A stretch of 47,648 nt of DNA from Flavobacteriaceae bacterium. Lineage in GTDB: Bacteria; Bacteroidota; Bacteroidia; Flavobacteriales; Flavobacteriaceae. The notes under the pieces were generated by a model. That model searched no databases, had not been told where the DNA came from, and saw only the letters and a list, made by a program, of their open reading frames with translations. Numbering within the stretch: position 1 is the stretch's first letter; each line of letters opens with the position of its first letter. The stretch is taken from assembly GCA_002723075.1 (NCBI GenBank), contig PBNJ01000001.1, forward strand, positions 1 to 47,648, given 5' to 3'. This document shows positions 18,579-27,030 of the stretch, one piece after another. The position numbers and the translations under genes are program-made.

Positions 18579-20084
18579 CTACTTTATAGGAATTTTAGAT
18601 TTGTTTATTTTGATAACTTTGCGGAGCCACCAATCTCTATCAGGATTGTATTTGTATTTCTTTTTTAAATCTTCAGCTGTATCTCTTAATTTTTTTTGAA
18701 TACTTTGGTGTTTAGGGCTGTTTATCAAATTAACCATTTCTCCAGGGTCATTTTCTAAATCATATAATTCGTCAATATCATTTTTTAGGAAATTATCGAT
18801 TAGCTTATATTTATTAGTCCTAACTGCGATCTGATTTGGTCCAGCATATGGCCAATATGTGTCAAGATAGTATTCGAACAAAATTTCTTTCCTCCATTTT
18901 TTTTGATGTTTACCCTTTAGCAGTTTCTTCATAGATTCTCCTTGCATATATTTAGGTATTTCAACATCAGCTATGTCTAATATTGTTGGGGCAATGTCAA
19001 TATTCAAACATTGTTCATCTATTTCTGTACCTTTTTTTATAAGTTTAGGATACCTTATAAGCAATGGAACACGCATTGAATTTTCATAAGCTAAACGTTT
19101 ATCTAAATAGGTATGTTCACCCATAAAATAACCATTATCACTTGAATAAATAATCAACGTATTATCCAATTCTCCCATATCTTCCAAAGTATTTATAACT
19201 TTTCCAAGCGACTCATCAATTGCAATCAGACATCTCAACAATTGCATGCTACGATCATAGTTGATAGGCCACTCAAGTTCGGGGAGCTTTTTAGGTATTG
19301 GGACATGTTTCTTCCAATCGAAACCAAATGTTTTTTTTCTTTGCCACTCAGGTTTACCCTCAAAGGTTTCTTTGTGTGTGTCAAATGGAGGTTTTGGGAG
19401 TTCAAGTCCTACAAATAAATCTTTATGTCTTGGAGCAGGTAAATGAGGTTGATGAACTCCCTTGTGCCAAATGTTTAAACTAAATGGTTTTTCAGGATTT
19501 CTTTTTTCTTTTAACCATTCAATAGCTTTATTAGTCAAAATGTCTGTCATGTACCCACTGATTTGGTATTCTTCTCCGTTATCGTTAACAAACGGATCAA
19601 AATAATCTCCTTGACCTACGAAACTGAACCAATAATCAAAACCTGGTCTTATATGATCTTTGCCTTTGAAGTGAGCCATATGAATTTTACCAACATGTGC
19701 CGTTTGATATCCTGAATTTTTTAAATGGGTATTATAAGGAGCAAACTCATCCCAATTTGGATCCACATATCGGTTGTTTTGATTTACTCCATGAATATGT
19801 GGATAAGTTCCTGTTAAAAAACTAGCACGTGAGGGAGAGCAAATGGATTGAGTCACAAAAAAATTATTAATTACAGCTCCCTCTTTGTACAACCTATCCA
19901 TATTTGGTGTTTTCAGAAATGGGTAGCGTTTAGTATAACCTATTGCATCAAATGGCTGATCATCTACTAAAAAAAATAGAATATTTGGTCTTTTGGAAAA
20001 TTTATTATCAGTTTTCTGTTGAGCAGTTACAAAGCTTGTGTAAGTAAAAACTAACAAAATGAATTGATAACATAGAGTTTTCAT
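18579..20084 (-). CDS. Exported sulfatase (type I, Cys-type), first gene of the locus
   Basis: This 501-residue sulfatase has a signal peptide ending near VTAQ (residue 21), RPNILFFLVDDQ with metal ligands D41 and D42, and catalytic motif CSPSR at 82-86. The segment YSSDNGYFMGEHTYLDKR forms the second part of the active site, and the C-terminal YDLENDPGEMVNL is common in the S1_8/S1_11-like branches. Together with the other three it gives four formylglycine-dependent sulfatases. It lies upstream of the regulator gene on the same strand with a 64-base gap, so the two could be co-transcribed. The exact substrate is unknown. Confidence 0.92.
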   Translation of the reverse strand: MKTLCYQFILLVFTYTSFVTAQQKTDNKFSKRPNILFFLVDDQPFDAIGYTKRYPFLKTPNMDRLYKEGAVINNFFVTQSICSPSRASFLTGTYPHIHGVNQNNRYVDPNWDEFAPYNTHLKNSGYQTAHVGKIHMAHFKGKDHIRPGFDYWFSFVGQGDYFDPFVNDNGEEYQISGYMTDILTNKAIEWLKEKRNPEKPFSLNIWHKGVHQPHLPAPRHKDLFVGLELPKPPFDTHKETFEGKPEWQRKKTFGFDWKKHVPIPKKLPELEWPINYDRSMQLLRCLIAIDESLGKVINTLEDMGELDNTLIIYSSDNGYFMGEHTYLDKRLAYENSMRVPLLIRYPKLIKKGTEIDEQCLNIDIAPTILDIADVEIPKYMQGESMKKLLKGKHQKKWRKEILFEYYLDTYWPYAGPNQIAVRTNKYKLIDNFLKNDIDELYDLENDPGEMVNLINSPKHQSIQKKLRDTAEDLKKKYKYNPDRDWWLRKVIKINKSKIPIK

Positions 20085-20428
20085 TTTAAAATTTTTCTAA
20101 AAATGGCAGATTTTATATAATTAAATGTTTTATAAATGGTCATATAACTTTAAAAATGTTTTAAACACTTGTTTAAGTAAAAATGTAACTTAAAAAACGA
20201 TGAATAATATTTTAAGGGTATGAAAAGTACTATAGATTTGTTTGTATAATTTTAAGGCTGAACTTTGCGGAATCAAAGGGTGATAACACAGCTTGTTGTT
20301 ATTGAACATGAATATTGTATCCTTTATTTTATACTTTTTTAATCCCTATCAAATCAAGTAATCATAGTGTCTACATGATAATCTATGTCAGATTTTCAAA
20401 TTTTTTGTTAAAAATATTTAAGCTCCTT
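20085..20428. other. Intergenic region at the edge of the sulfatase locus
   Basis: No convincing gene is present in these 344 bases. There is a forward-strand TAnnTTTG element (TAGATTTG, 20233-20240) with no gene after it, and a short hairpin CTTTG-CGGAAT-CAAAG at about 20263-20278. The TT-rich left part probably carries the promoter of the sulfatase at 18579-20084, but I see no clear minus-strand -7 box. The base composition changes around here. Confidence 0.5.
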
Positions 20429-20441
20429 TTAGTTAAAGGAC
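20424..20441 (-). terminator. Weak terminator-like hairpin at end of DUF885 gene
   Basis: On the minus strand TCCTTT and AAAGGA form a six-base stem around a five-base loop overlapping the stop codon (20429-20431), followed by an AT-rich tract with a run of five T. The stem is short and the T run is not immediate, so this is tentative. Confidence 0.3.
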
Positions 20442-22189
20442 TTTGTTGTCCAGCTTTGTATCTTTTCTTCCAACAATGCCAATGGAATACATCCCGTTTC
20501 AAGGACTTTTTCATGGAAAGTACTGATTGAAAAATGATCAGCTAGTTTTTGACTGGCATTTCCTCTTAATTCAAGGATTTTTAGCTGCCCGATCTTATAG
20601 GATAATGCCTGCCCCGGGTTGGCCATATATCTTTCTATTTCAGAAATGATGGCTGCTTCTGGCTCTGCTTCATTTGCCAAGGAATAAGCTATAGCGTCTT
20701 CTCTTGTCCATCCTTTTGTGTGTAGTCCCGTATCAACAACGAGTCGGATTGCGCGGTGCATTTCAGCACTGAGCATGCCAAAATATTGATAAGGGTCATC
20801 ATACAATCCAAGTTCCTTTCCAAGGGATTCGCAGTATAGTGCCCAGCCCTCACCATAGGAGCTGTACCACAGTGTTTTTCTAAAATCAGGTAAGCCAGTG
20901 TTTTCCTGCTGTAAGGCGATTTGGAAATGATGCCCCGGAATCGCTTCGTGTAAAAACAAGTCTTCGTCTGAAAAGATATTGTATTTGGTTACATCGGGAA
21001 TTGGTACATAAAAAATCCCTGGTCTTGTGCCGTCTAGTGACCCTGGGCTATATTCTGCACTTGCTGATTTCTCACGGAACGCCTCAGTTCGACGGACTTC
21101 AAAAGCTGTTTTTGGTTGGAGTGAAAACAGGCGATCAACATTGGCTTTCATCTTGTCATGAATTGCATTGAAGTTGTCTATCACTTGTTGCGGGTCGTCA
21201 AAGGGTACAAGTTGCGGTAGGGTTCTCACATGATCGAAAAAGGCATTTAAATCTCCTGAAAAACCTACCTGTTTTTTCACCTTTTCCATCTCTGAGCGCA
21301 AACGAGCAACTTCACGCAAGCCCAACTCATGGATTTCATCAGCACTCATTGAGGTTGTTGTGTAGAGCTGGATGGCATAGTCGTAATAATCTTCACCAAA
21401 AGGGTAAGCATCAAACCCACTACTCAATCGGCCTGCTTCCATGTATTCCCCTTTCATAAAGTCATGGATTTGCTGATATGCTGGCTTTACTTTGTCTTCT
21501 ATCATGGAGGTGTACGCTGCAGTCAACCGCATCTTGTCTTCTTCTGAAAAGGTTTCAGGAAGTTGGCGAATTGGACCGTAAAATAAATGATCCTCTAAAT
21601 CTGTAAGCGCAATGCTAGCAAGTTGGGGAACAACTTTTTTGATCAGTGATTTTGGCAGGACAATCTCTTTTTCGACTCCCTCTTTCATTCGCTGTTCAGC
21701 CGTATTGAGCCAAACCAAGTAATCATCGACGCGCTTGAGCCAATTCTCATAATCTTCTACTGATGTAAAGGGTTGCGCACTGCTTCCTCCTGCCAATTGC
21801 CCAATGGTAAGTTGTAGAGTCCACATTTGATTGATTGGCAAGTGATGGGTTGGGAATCCCAATCGTTTTAAGTTGATGTCACATTCCCAAGCAAGTACCT
21901 TTTTGCTCAACAGATCACTTTCACTTAAACTTTGTTCATCCAGTGAATTGAGTTTTTCTAAGGTGGAGGAGTAGAATTTTTTTTCTTGTGCCATGAATTC
22001 ATCCGAAAGTGAATTGGGCAGGTAGTCGTTGTATCTTTTATCACCTTGGTAAGTAGCACTCAGCGGATAGAGTTGTAATGCTTCCTGATGGTAATCGTCC
22101 ATCAGTTGATGGAGTTGATCTGTTGGGCTTGGGGTGTTACACGAAAAAAAGACGAGTGCAAATGCGATTAAAGTTTGATAAAGTTTCAT
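20429..22189 (-). CDS. DUF885 family probable lipoprotein, putative peptidase
   Basis: The protein has 586 residues, with an N-terminal signal and lipobox-like VFFSC (C17). The family hallmark HEAIPGHH lies at residues 414-421 and continues with GEGWALY, giving a zincin-like arrangement. DUF885 members are often regarded as metal-dependent peptidases, but their substrates are largely unknown. The likely location is the periplasmic face of the inner or outer membrane. It is the last gene of a minus-strand run, 51 bases after anmK, and the composition here is clearly less AT-rich than the sulfatase locus to its left. Confidence 0.85.
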   Translation of the reverse strand: MKLYQTLIAFALVFFSCNTPSPTDQLHQLMDDYHQEALQLYPLSATYQGDKRYNDYLPNSLSDEFMAQEKKFYSSTLEKLNSLDEQSLSESDLLSKKVLAWECDINLKRLGFPTHHLPINQMWTLQLTIGQLAGGSSAQPFTSVEDYENWLKRVDDYLVWLNTAEQRMKEGVEKEIVLPKSLIKKVVPQLASIALTDLEDHLFYGPIRQLPETFSEEDKMRLTAAYTSMIEDKVKPAYQQIHDFMKGEYMEAGRLSSGFDAYPFGEDYYDYAIQLYTTTSMSADEIHELGLREVARLRSEMEKVKKQVGFSGDLNAFFDHVRTLPQLVPFDDPQQVIDNFNAIHDKMKANVDRLFSLQPKTAFEVRRTEAFREKSASAEYSPGSLDGTRPGIFYVPIPDVTKYNIFSDEDLFLHEAIPGHHFQIALQQENTGLPDFRKTLWYSSYGEGWALYCESLGKELGLYDDPYQYFGMLSAEMHRAIRLVVDTGLHTKGWTREDAIAYSLANEAEPEAAIISEIERYMANPGQALSYKIGQLKILELRGNASQKLADHFSISTFHEKVLETGCIPLALLEEKIQSWTTKSFN

Positions 22190-22240
22190 AGATAGGTTTA
22201 TTTGAATTCGACTTTGAATTTACAATTTTTTAAGTAATGA

Positions 22241-23284
22241 TTACGGTTTTGCAATACGGCCAGAGCTATGGTCTCGAGTTGCTCCTGTTACACTGCTTAG
22301 GACATTGATTTTATTTTCATTCCGCAAAAGCCCTAAAAGTGCAAAAACCAGTGCCTCTTTGTATTCAACGATTGTGTGGTTAGGGATTTCCAGAAAACAG
22401 CCGGTATGCTTATGGACTTGATCCATGAGAAAACAATTATAAACCCCACCACCAGTAACCAAACACTTGGTTGCTTTGCTTTTTGTCAGCGACACCCCAA
22501 TTTGAAAGCCAATGTGTTTTGTGTAGGTGTGTAGCACTGTTTTTTCATCATAGGTTGAGAGCAAAGGTAGAAGTTTAGACTCTGCAAACTCTCTCGCTAA
22601 AGATTTGGGGGGATTGAAGTCATAGTAGTCAATATTGTTGAGCTCTTTAAGCAAAGATTTATCGCAAGTTCCCCTTCGAGCAATCAACCCCTGATCATCG
22701 TATTCATATCCGAGTTTTTGGGCAAAATGATTGAGGATGAGATTACATGCTCCGATATCATAGGCAATACGTTTGTTTTGCTTATCAAAAGACACGTTGG
22801 CAAACCCACCCATATTCAAACAGGCATCATAGTCGTTAAAAAGGATGCGATCCCCAATAGGAACCAAGGGAGCTCCCTGTCCGCCCAATGCGACGTCTTG
22901 CGTCCTATAATCATAAATCACTTGAATTCCGGTGAGTTTGGCAATTTCTTCTCCTGATCCAATTTGTTTAGTGACCCCTCCTTCGGGTTTATGAAAAACA
23001 GTGTGTCCGTGGGAAGCAATCAAATCAATATGGGGAAGTGAATGCGTGTTGGTAAAGTCGGTAATTTGCTCTGCTAAAAAAATGCCATATTCTATGTCAA
23101 GCGCATCGATTTCAGTTGTCGTACCAAAGAATGCGTTTTCGAGTTTAGACTTCCATGCAAGAGGGTAAGGAATGGTTTGGGCAGCAAGAATTTGAAAGTC
23201 TTTGTAGTTTTTAGCAAAGCGAACACAGCAAAGATCGAGCCCATCCAAAGAAGTGCCACTCATCAGTCCTAGAACAACAGACAT
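22241..23284 (-). CDS. anmK: Anhydro-N-acetylmuramic acid kinase
   Basis: The protein has 347 residues when started at the ATG at 23284, which gives the family start SVVLGLMSGTSLDGLD. The longer open frame (to 23353) would overlap rpe and has no family match in the extra part. AnmK hydrolyses and phosphorylates the 1,6-anhydro-MurNAc released by lytic transglycosylases to give MurNAc-6-phosphate for cell-wall recycling. Further family segments are GHTVFHKPEGG, NMGGFANVSF and CLVTGGGVYN. The start is four bases after the rpe stop, so translation is probably coupled. Confidence 0.94.
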   Translation of the reverse strand: MSVVLGLMSGTSLDGLDLCCVRFAKNYKDFQILAAQTIPYPLAWKSKLENAFFGTTTEIDALDIEYGIFLAEQITDFTNTHSLPHIDLIASHGHTVFHKPEGGVTKQIGSGEEIAKLTGIQVIYDYRTQDVALGGQGAPLVPIGDRILFNDYDACLNMGGFANVSFDKQNKRIAYDIGACNLILNHFAQKLGYEYDDQGLIARRGTCDKSLLKELNNIDYYDFNPPKSLAREFAESKLLPLLSTYDEKTVLHTYTKHIGFQIGVSLTKSKATKCLVTGGGVYNCFLMDQVHKHTGCFLEIPNHTIVEYKEALVFALLGLLRNENKINVLSSVTGATRDHSSGRIAKP

Positions 23285-23288
23285 TGTA

Positions 23289-23954
23289 TTACGAATTGAC
23301 CTGAGCAGATAAGTTTGCGATGGTAGCTGTTGGGTCTGATGCTGAAAATACATAGCTTCCCGCGATCAAAACATCGGCACCTGCGGCTACCAACTGACTT
23401 GCATTTTGATTGGTAACACCCCCATCGATTTCGATAAGCGTGCTTGCCTTGTTCTCATTGATCAGCGTTTTTAGTTCACGAACTTTTTCGTAGGTCGCTT
23501 CTATAAACGATTGGCCACCAAAACCTGGGTTTACGCTCATCAAACACACCAAATCGATATCTGCAATGATGTGTGATAAAGACGCAACTGGCGTGTGAGG
23601 GTTGAGCGCGACACCAGCTTTCATTCCTTTCGCTTTGATCGACTGTAAGCTCCTGTGTAAGTGCGTACAGGCCTCAACGTGAACGGTCAGCACATCGGCT
23701 CCCAAATCGGCAAAGGTTTGGATATAGCGATCGGGTTCAACAATCATCAGATGGACGTCAAGCGGTTTTGTTGTATGCTTTGCCATCGATTTGATCACTG
23801 GCATACCAAAGGAGATATTTGGCACAAAAACCCCATCCATAACGTCTAGGTGAAACCAGTCTGCATCACTTTGATTTACCAATGCAATATCATGCGCTAG
23901 ATTGCTAAAGTCAGCAGCAAGCATAGAAGGCGCAATCAGCTTTTTGTCACTCAT
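23289..23954 (-). CDS. rpe: Ribulose-phosphate 3-epimerase
   Basis: This 221-residue TIM-barrel protein interconverts ribulose-5-phosphate and xylulose-5-phosphate in the pentose phosphate pathway. Family motifs are visible: APSMLAADFSNL at the N-terminus, HLDVMDGVFVPN, DVHLMI, MSVNPGFGGQ, IEIDGGV and ADVLIAGSYVF. Length is normal for the family. Its ATG overlaps the rpoD stop by one base (TAATG arrangement), so the two are translationally coupled. Adjacent rpoD and rpe genes are, as far as I know, common in Flavobacteriia. Confidence 0.97.
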   Translation of the reverse strand: MSDKKLIAPSMLAADFSNLAHDIALVNQSDADWFHLDVMDGVFVPNISFGMPVIKSMAKHTTKPLDVHLMIVEPDRYIQTFADLGADVLTVHVEACTHLHRSLQSIKAKGMKAGVALNPHTPVASLSHIIADIDLVCLMSVNPGFGGQSFIEATYEKVRELKTLINENKASTLIEIDGGVTNQNASQLVAAGADVLIAGSYVFSASDPTATIANLSAQVNS

Positions 23955-24817
23955 TACCCGAGGTAGGTTTTCAGTATTTTACTTCGAGACGTATGTTTTA
24001 ATCGACGGATTGCCTTTTCTTTGATTTGACGAACACGCTCGCGAGTCAAGTCAAAGGTTTCTCCAATTTCTTCAAGCGTCATCGGGTGTTGGTTGCCCAA
24101 TCCAAAATAAAGACGAACCACATCAGACTCTCTTGGCGTTAAGGTTTCAAGAGCACGGCTGATTTCTGTTCGCAATGACTCGTGCAACAACTCACGGTCA
24201 GGGTTTGGCGATTCCCCACTTCGAAGGACATCATATAAGTTTGAATCCTCACCCTCTACAAGTGGCGCATCCATGGACACGTGACGACCTGTATTTTTCA
24301 TTGATTCCTTGACGTCAGAAACCGTCATATCGAGCTCTTTCGCAATTTCTTCGGCAGATGGCATCCGCTCATGGGCTTGTTCTAGGTATGCATAGGTCTT
24401 ATTGATTTTGTTGATCGATCCAATTTTGTTGAGGGGTAAACGCACAATTCTTGACTGCTCTGCGAGTGCTTGTAGAATCGATTGACGAATCCACCAAACG
24501 GCATAAGAGATAAATTTAAAACCACGTGTTTCATCAAATCGTTTTGCAGCCTTGATCAGACCCAAGTTTCCTTCGTTAATCAAATCTGGAAGCGTGAGAC
24601 CCTGATTTTGATATTGCTTGGCAACAGAGACCACAAATCGCAAGTTTGCCTTTGTCAACTTCTCAAGTGCAATTTGGTCTCCCGCTTTGATGCGTTGGGC
24701 AAGTTCTACTTCCTCTTCGGCTGTGATCAAATCAACCTTTCCGATTTCTTGTAGATACTTGTCAAGTGAAGCAGTTTCTCTGTTGGTAACCTGCTTTGTA
24801 ATTTTCAGCTGTCTCAT
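23954..24817 (-). CDS. rpoD: Primary RNA polymerase sigma factor (RpoD/SigA type)
   Basis: The protein has 287 residues, the short form usual for the primary sigma of Bacteroidota, without the long acidic N-terminal extension of proteobacterial RpoD. It starts with [13 protein letters not shown] and has region 1.2 ([15 protein letters not shown]), region 2 ([18 protein letters not shown], then [10 protein letters not shown]), region 3 and region 4 (the HTH with [14 protein letters not shown]). It directs the core polymerase to the TAnnTTTG/TTTG-type promoters seen in this window. The one-base overlap with rpe suggests a shared transcript. Confidence 0.97.
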   Translation of the reverse strand: MRQLKITKQVTNRETASLDKYLQEIGKVDLITAEEEVELAQRIKAGDQIALEKLTKANLRFVVSVAKQYQNQGLTLPDLINEGNLGLIKAAKRFDETRGFKFISYAVWWIRQSILQALAEQSRIVRLPLNKIGSINKINKTYAYLEQAHERMPSAEEIAKELDMTVSDVKESMKNTGRHVSMDAPLVEGEDSNLYDVLRSGESPNPDRELLHESLRTEISRALETLTPRESDVVRLYFGLGNQHPMTLEEIGETFDLTRERVRQIKEKAIRRLKHTSRSKILKTYLG

Positions 24818-24874
24818 CTTCTTATTTTACAGTGGTTATACGATGAGACAAACTAAAAGGTTACAAAAATTCAA

Positions 24875-27007
24875 TTATTTTTCGAGGTGGAGTAAAAAAG
24901 CGTATGACAAGGCAACCTCTTTATATCGTTTAAAACGACCAGAAGCACCACCATGACCGACCTCCATATTGCAATCCATCAACAATAAATTGTTGTCTGT
25001 TTTTGTTGATCGGAGTTTGGCAACCCACTTGGCAGGTTCCCAATATTGCACCTGACTATCCCAATAACCGGTTGTAATCAGCAGATGCGGATAGTCTTTT
25101 GCTTCGACATTATCATAGGGAGAATAGGATTTTATATAGTCGTAGTATTCCTTATCTTTTGGATTCCCCCATTCGTCAAACTCAAAGGTCGTCAGTGGAA
25201 TCGTTTCGTCGAGCATTGTAGAGACCACATCCACAAAAGGGACTGCCGCAATAGCGCCATTCCACAGGTCGGGCGCCATATTGATCACAGCTCCGATAAG
25301 TAATCCACCTGCACTACCTCCTTGCGCATACAGATGGTCTGAGGAAGTATAACCCTCGTTTACCAAATGACTCCCAACATCTATAAAGTCATAAAATGTG
25401 TTTTTCTTCTTTAGCAGCTTCCCATCCTCGTACCACAAACGACCTAGATTCTGCCCCCCACGGATGTGTGCGATGGCAAACGCAAAACCACGATCTAGCA
25501 GACTCAATCGAGCCGAACTAAACCAAGGATCAATCGTGTTGCCGTAGGACCCATAGCCGTAGAGAAGTAGCGGTTCATCACCTGATTTCGCAAAATCTTT
25601 GTGATAGACTAGTGAAACGGGGATTTCTGTTTTCCCATCTCGACTTGGTGCCAGTATGCGCTCTGAACGATAGTTTTGCGAATCGAATTTTCCACCCAAT
25701 ACTTCATCTTGTTTTTTGAGTGTTTTTTCTTTGGTGTTTAGCTCGTAATCGTAAATGGATGTTGGAGTGGTCAATGAACTGTATCCAAAACGAAGTTGGG
25801 TTGCGTTGAATTCTGGATTTGCAGAAATCCAGGCAGCATAGGTAGCATCGTCGAAAGAGATATAATGCTCGGCCTGATCTTCCCATTGGATGATGCGAAT
25901 GCGCGTAAGTCCATTGTGCCGCTCATTGACAACAAGGTGATCCGTAAAAATTTCGATGTCTTCCAACAACACGTCATTGCGATGTGCAATCAGCTCTGTC
26001 CAATTTGATTTTTGTGGACGGTCAACGGGGGTCTTCATCAAACGAAAGTTTTTGGCTTGATCGTTTGTGATGATGTAAAAATCATCTTTATAATGATCAA
26101 CAAAGTATTCGAGGTCTCGTTCCCGCGGGTGAATCACTTGCCAGTTGCCATCTGGGGTATTGGCATCTAAAAATCGATACTCTGTGGAAAGGGTCTGACT
26201 TGCCCCAATCATCAAAAACTCCCGTGATTTGGTTTTTGAAATCCAACATGAAAAGGTCTCATCGGTTTCTTCATAAACGAGTTCATCCGCACTGACGTCC
26301 GTTCCCAATCGGTGTTTAAATATCTGATTTGCACGAAGCGTTACCGGGTCTTTTTTGACATAAAAAACGGTTTTGTTGTCATTGGCCCAAGTGATTCCAC
26401 CAGTTGTATTTTCGATTTTGTCATCGAGGATTTCTCCCGTTTCTAAATTCTTAAAATGCAAGGTGTATTCCCTTCTGGAAACCGTATCGACGCCATAGGC
26501 AAGTATGCGGTTGTTCTCGCTCACACTTCGCCCGCCAATGGAATAATAGGCAAATCCCTTAGCCATTGTGGGAACATCGAGCATCACTTCTTCTTCGCTA
26601 TCCTCGACGTCTTTTTTTCGACAGTAATATGGATAGTCTTGTCCTTGTTCGAATCGGGTGTAATAAGTATAGCCATTCACCGTAACGGGAACTGAAGAGT
26701 CATCTTGCTTGATTCGTCCGATGATTTCTTCATAGAGGGTTTCTTGCAGTTTTTCGGTGGGCTTCATTACCTCCTTGAGGTAGTCGTTTTCCGCATTGAG
26801 ATAGTCCAGCACATATTGCGTTTGTTCGTCTGCTTGTTCGGCTTCTTTTTGCGCATCACTCAAACGCATCCAAAAATAGGGATCGACGCGTTTGTCATCG
26901 TGAATTTCTAAAGACTTTGGGACTTGTTTGGCGATTGGTGGTTGTTGCATTTCAGTTGAGCATTGTGTGCTTACTAGCGCAAATATAAATAGAGGGATTT
27001 TTTTCAT
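24875..27007 (-). CDS. S9 family peptidase (oligopeptidase B/prolyl oligopeptidase type)
   Basis: The protein has 710 residues when started at the ATG at 27007, which gives a short signal sequence (MKKIPLFIFALVSTQC) and possibly a lipid anchor, although Q before C16 is atypical. The open frame extends to 27103, but that part would overlap the ggt stop region and lacks family similarity. A beta-propeller domain covers roughly residues 100-410 and the alpha/beta-hydrolase domain the rest. The catalytic triad is S565 in GGSAGG, D650 in WDSQV and H685 in VGHGG. It cleaves short peptides, probably in the periplasm. It follows the gamma-glutamyltransferase gene after 23 bases. Confidence 0.92.
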   Translation of the reverse strand: MKKIPLFIFALVSTQCSTEMQQPPIAKQVPKSLEIHDDKRVDPYFWMRLSDAQKEAEQADEQTQYVLDYLNAENDYLKEVMKPTEKLQETLYEEIIGRIKQDDSSVPVTVNGYTYYTRFEQGQDYPYYCRKKDVEDSEEEVMLDVPTMAKGFAYYSIGGRSVSENNRILAYGVDTVSRREYTLHFKNLETGEILDDKIENTTGGITWANDNKTVFYVKKDPVTLRANQIFKHRLGTDVSADELVYEETDETFSCWISKTKSREFLMIGASQTLSTEYRFLDANTPDGNWQVIHPRERDLEYFVDHYKDDFYIITNDQAKNFRLMKTPVDRPQKSNWTELIAHRNDVLLEDIEIFTDHLVVNERHNGLTRIRIIQWEDQAEHYISFDDATYAAWISANPEFNATQLRFGYSSLTTPTSIYDYELNTKEKTLKKQDEVLGGKFDSQNYRSERILAPSRDGKTEIPVSLVYHKDFAKSGDEPLLLYGYGSYGNTIDPWFSSARLSLLDRGFAFAIAHIRGGQNLGRLWYEDGKLLKKKNTFYDFIDVGSHLVNEGYTSSDHLYAQGGSAGGLLIGAVINMAPDLWNGAIAAVPFVDVVSTMLDETIPLTTFEFDEWGNPKDKEYYDYIKSYSPYDNVEAKDYPHLLITTGYWDSQVQYWEPAKWVAKLRSTKTDNNLLLMDCNMEVGHGGASGRFKRYKEVALSYAFLLHLEK

Positions 27008-27030
27008 GCCCTTATTGTTAATATTAAGTT

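Noticed and set aside
39-20430. An attachment-site repeat of the tRNA-Arg 3' end marking the right border
   Set aside because: I looked for the TTCGAATC...CTGGGTCA stretch near 20.1-20.4 kb and did not find it; only an unconvincing short TCAAAGG match exists.
20315-20530. A 71-codon forward open frame at the locus junction
   Set aside because: Its second half is antisense to the DUF885 gene, it has no recognisable features, and its composition is that of AT-rich intergenic DNA.
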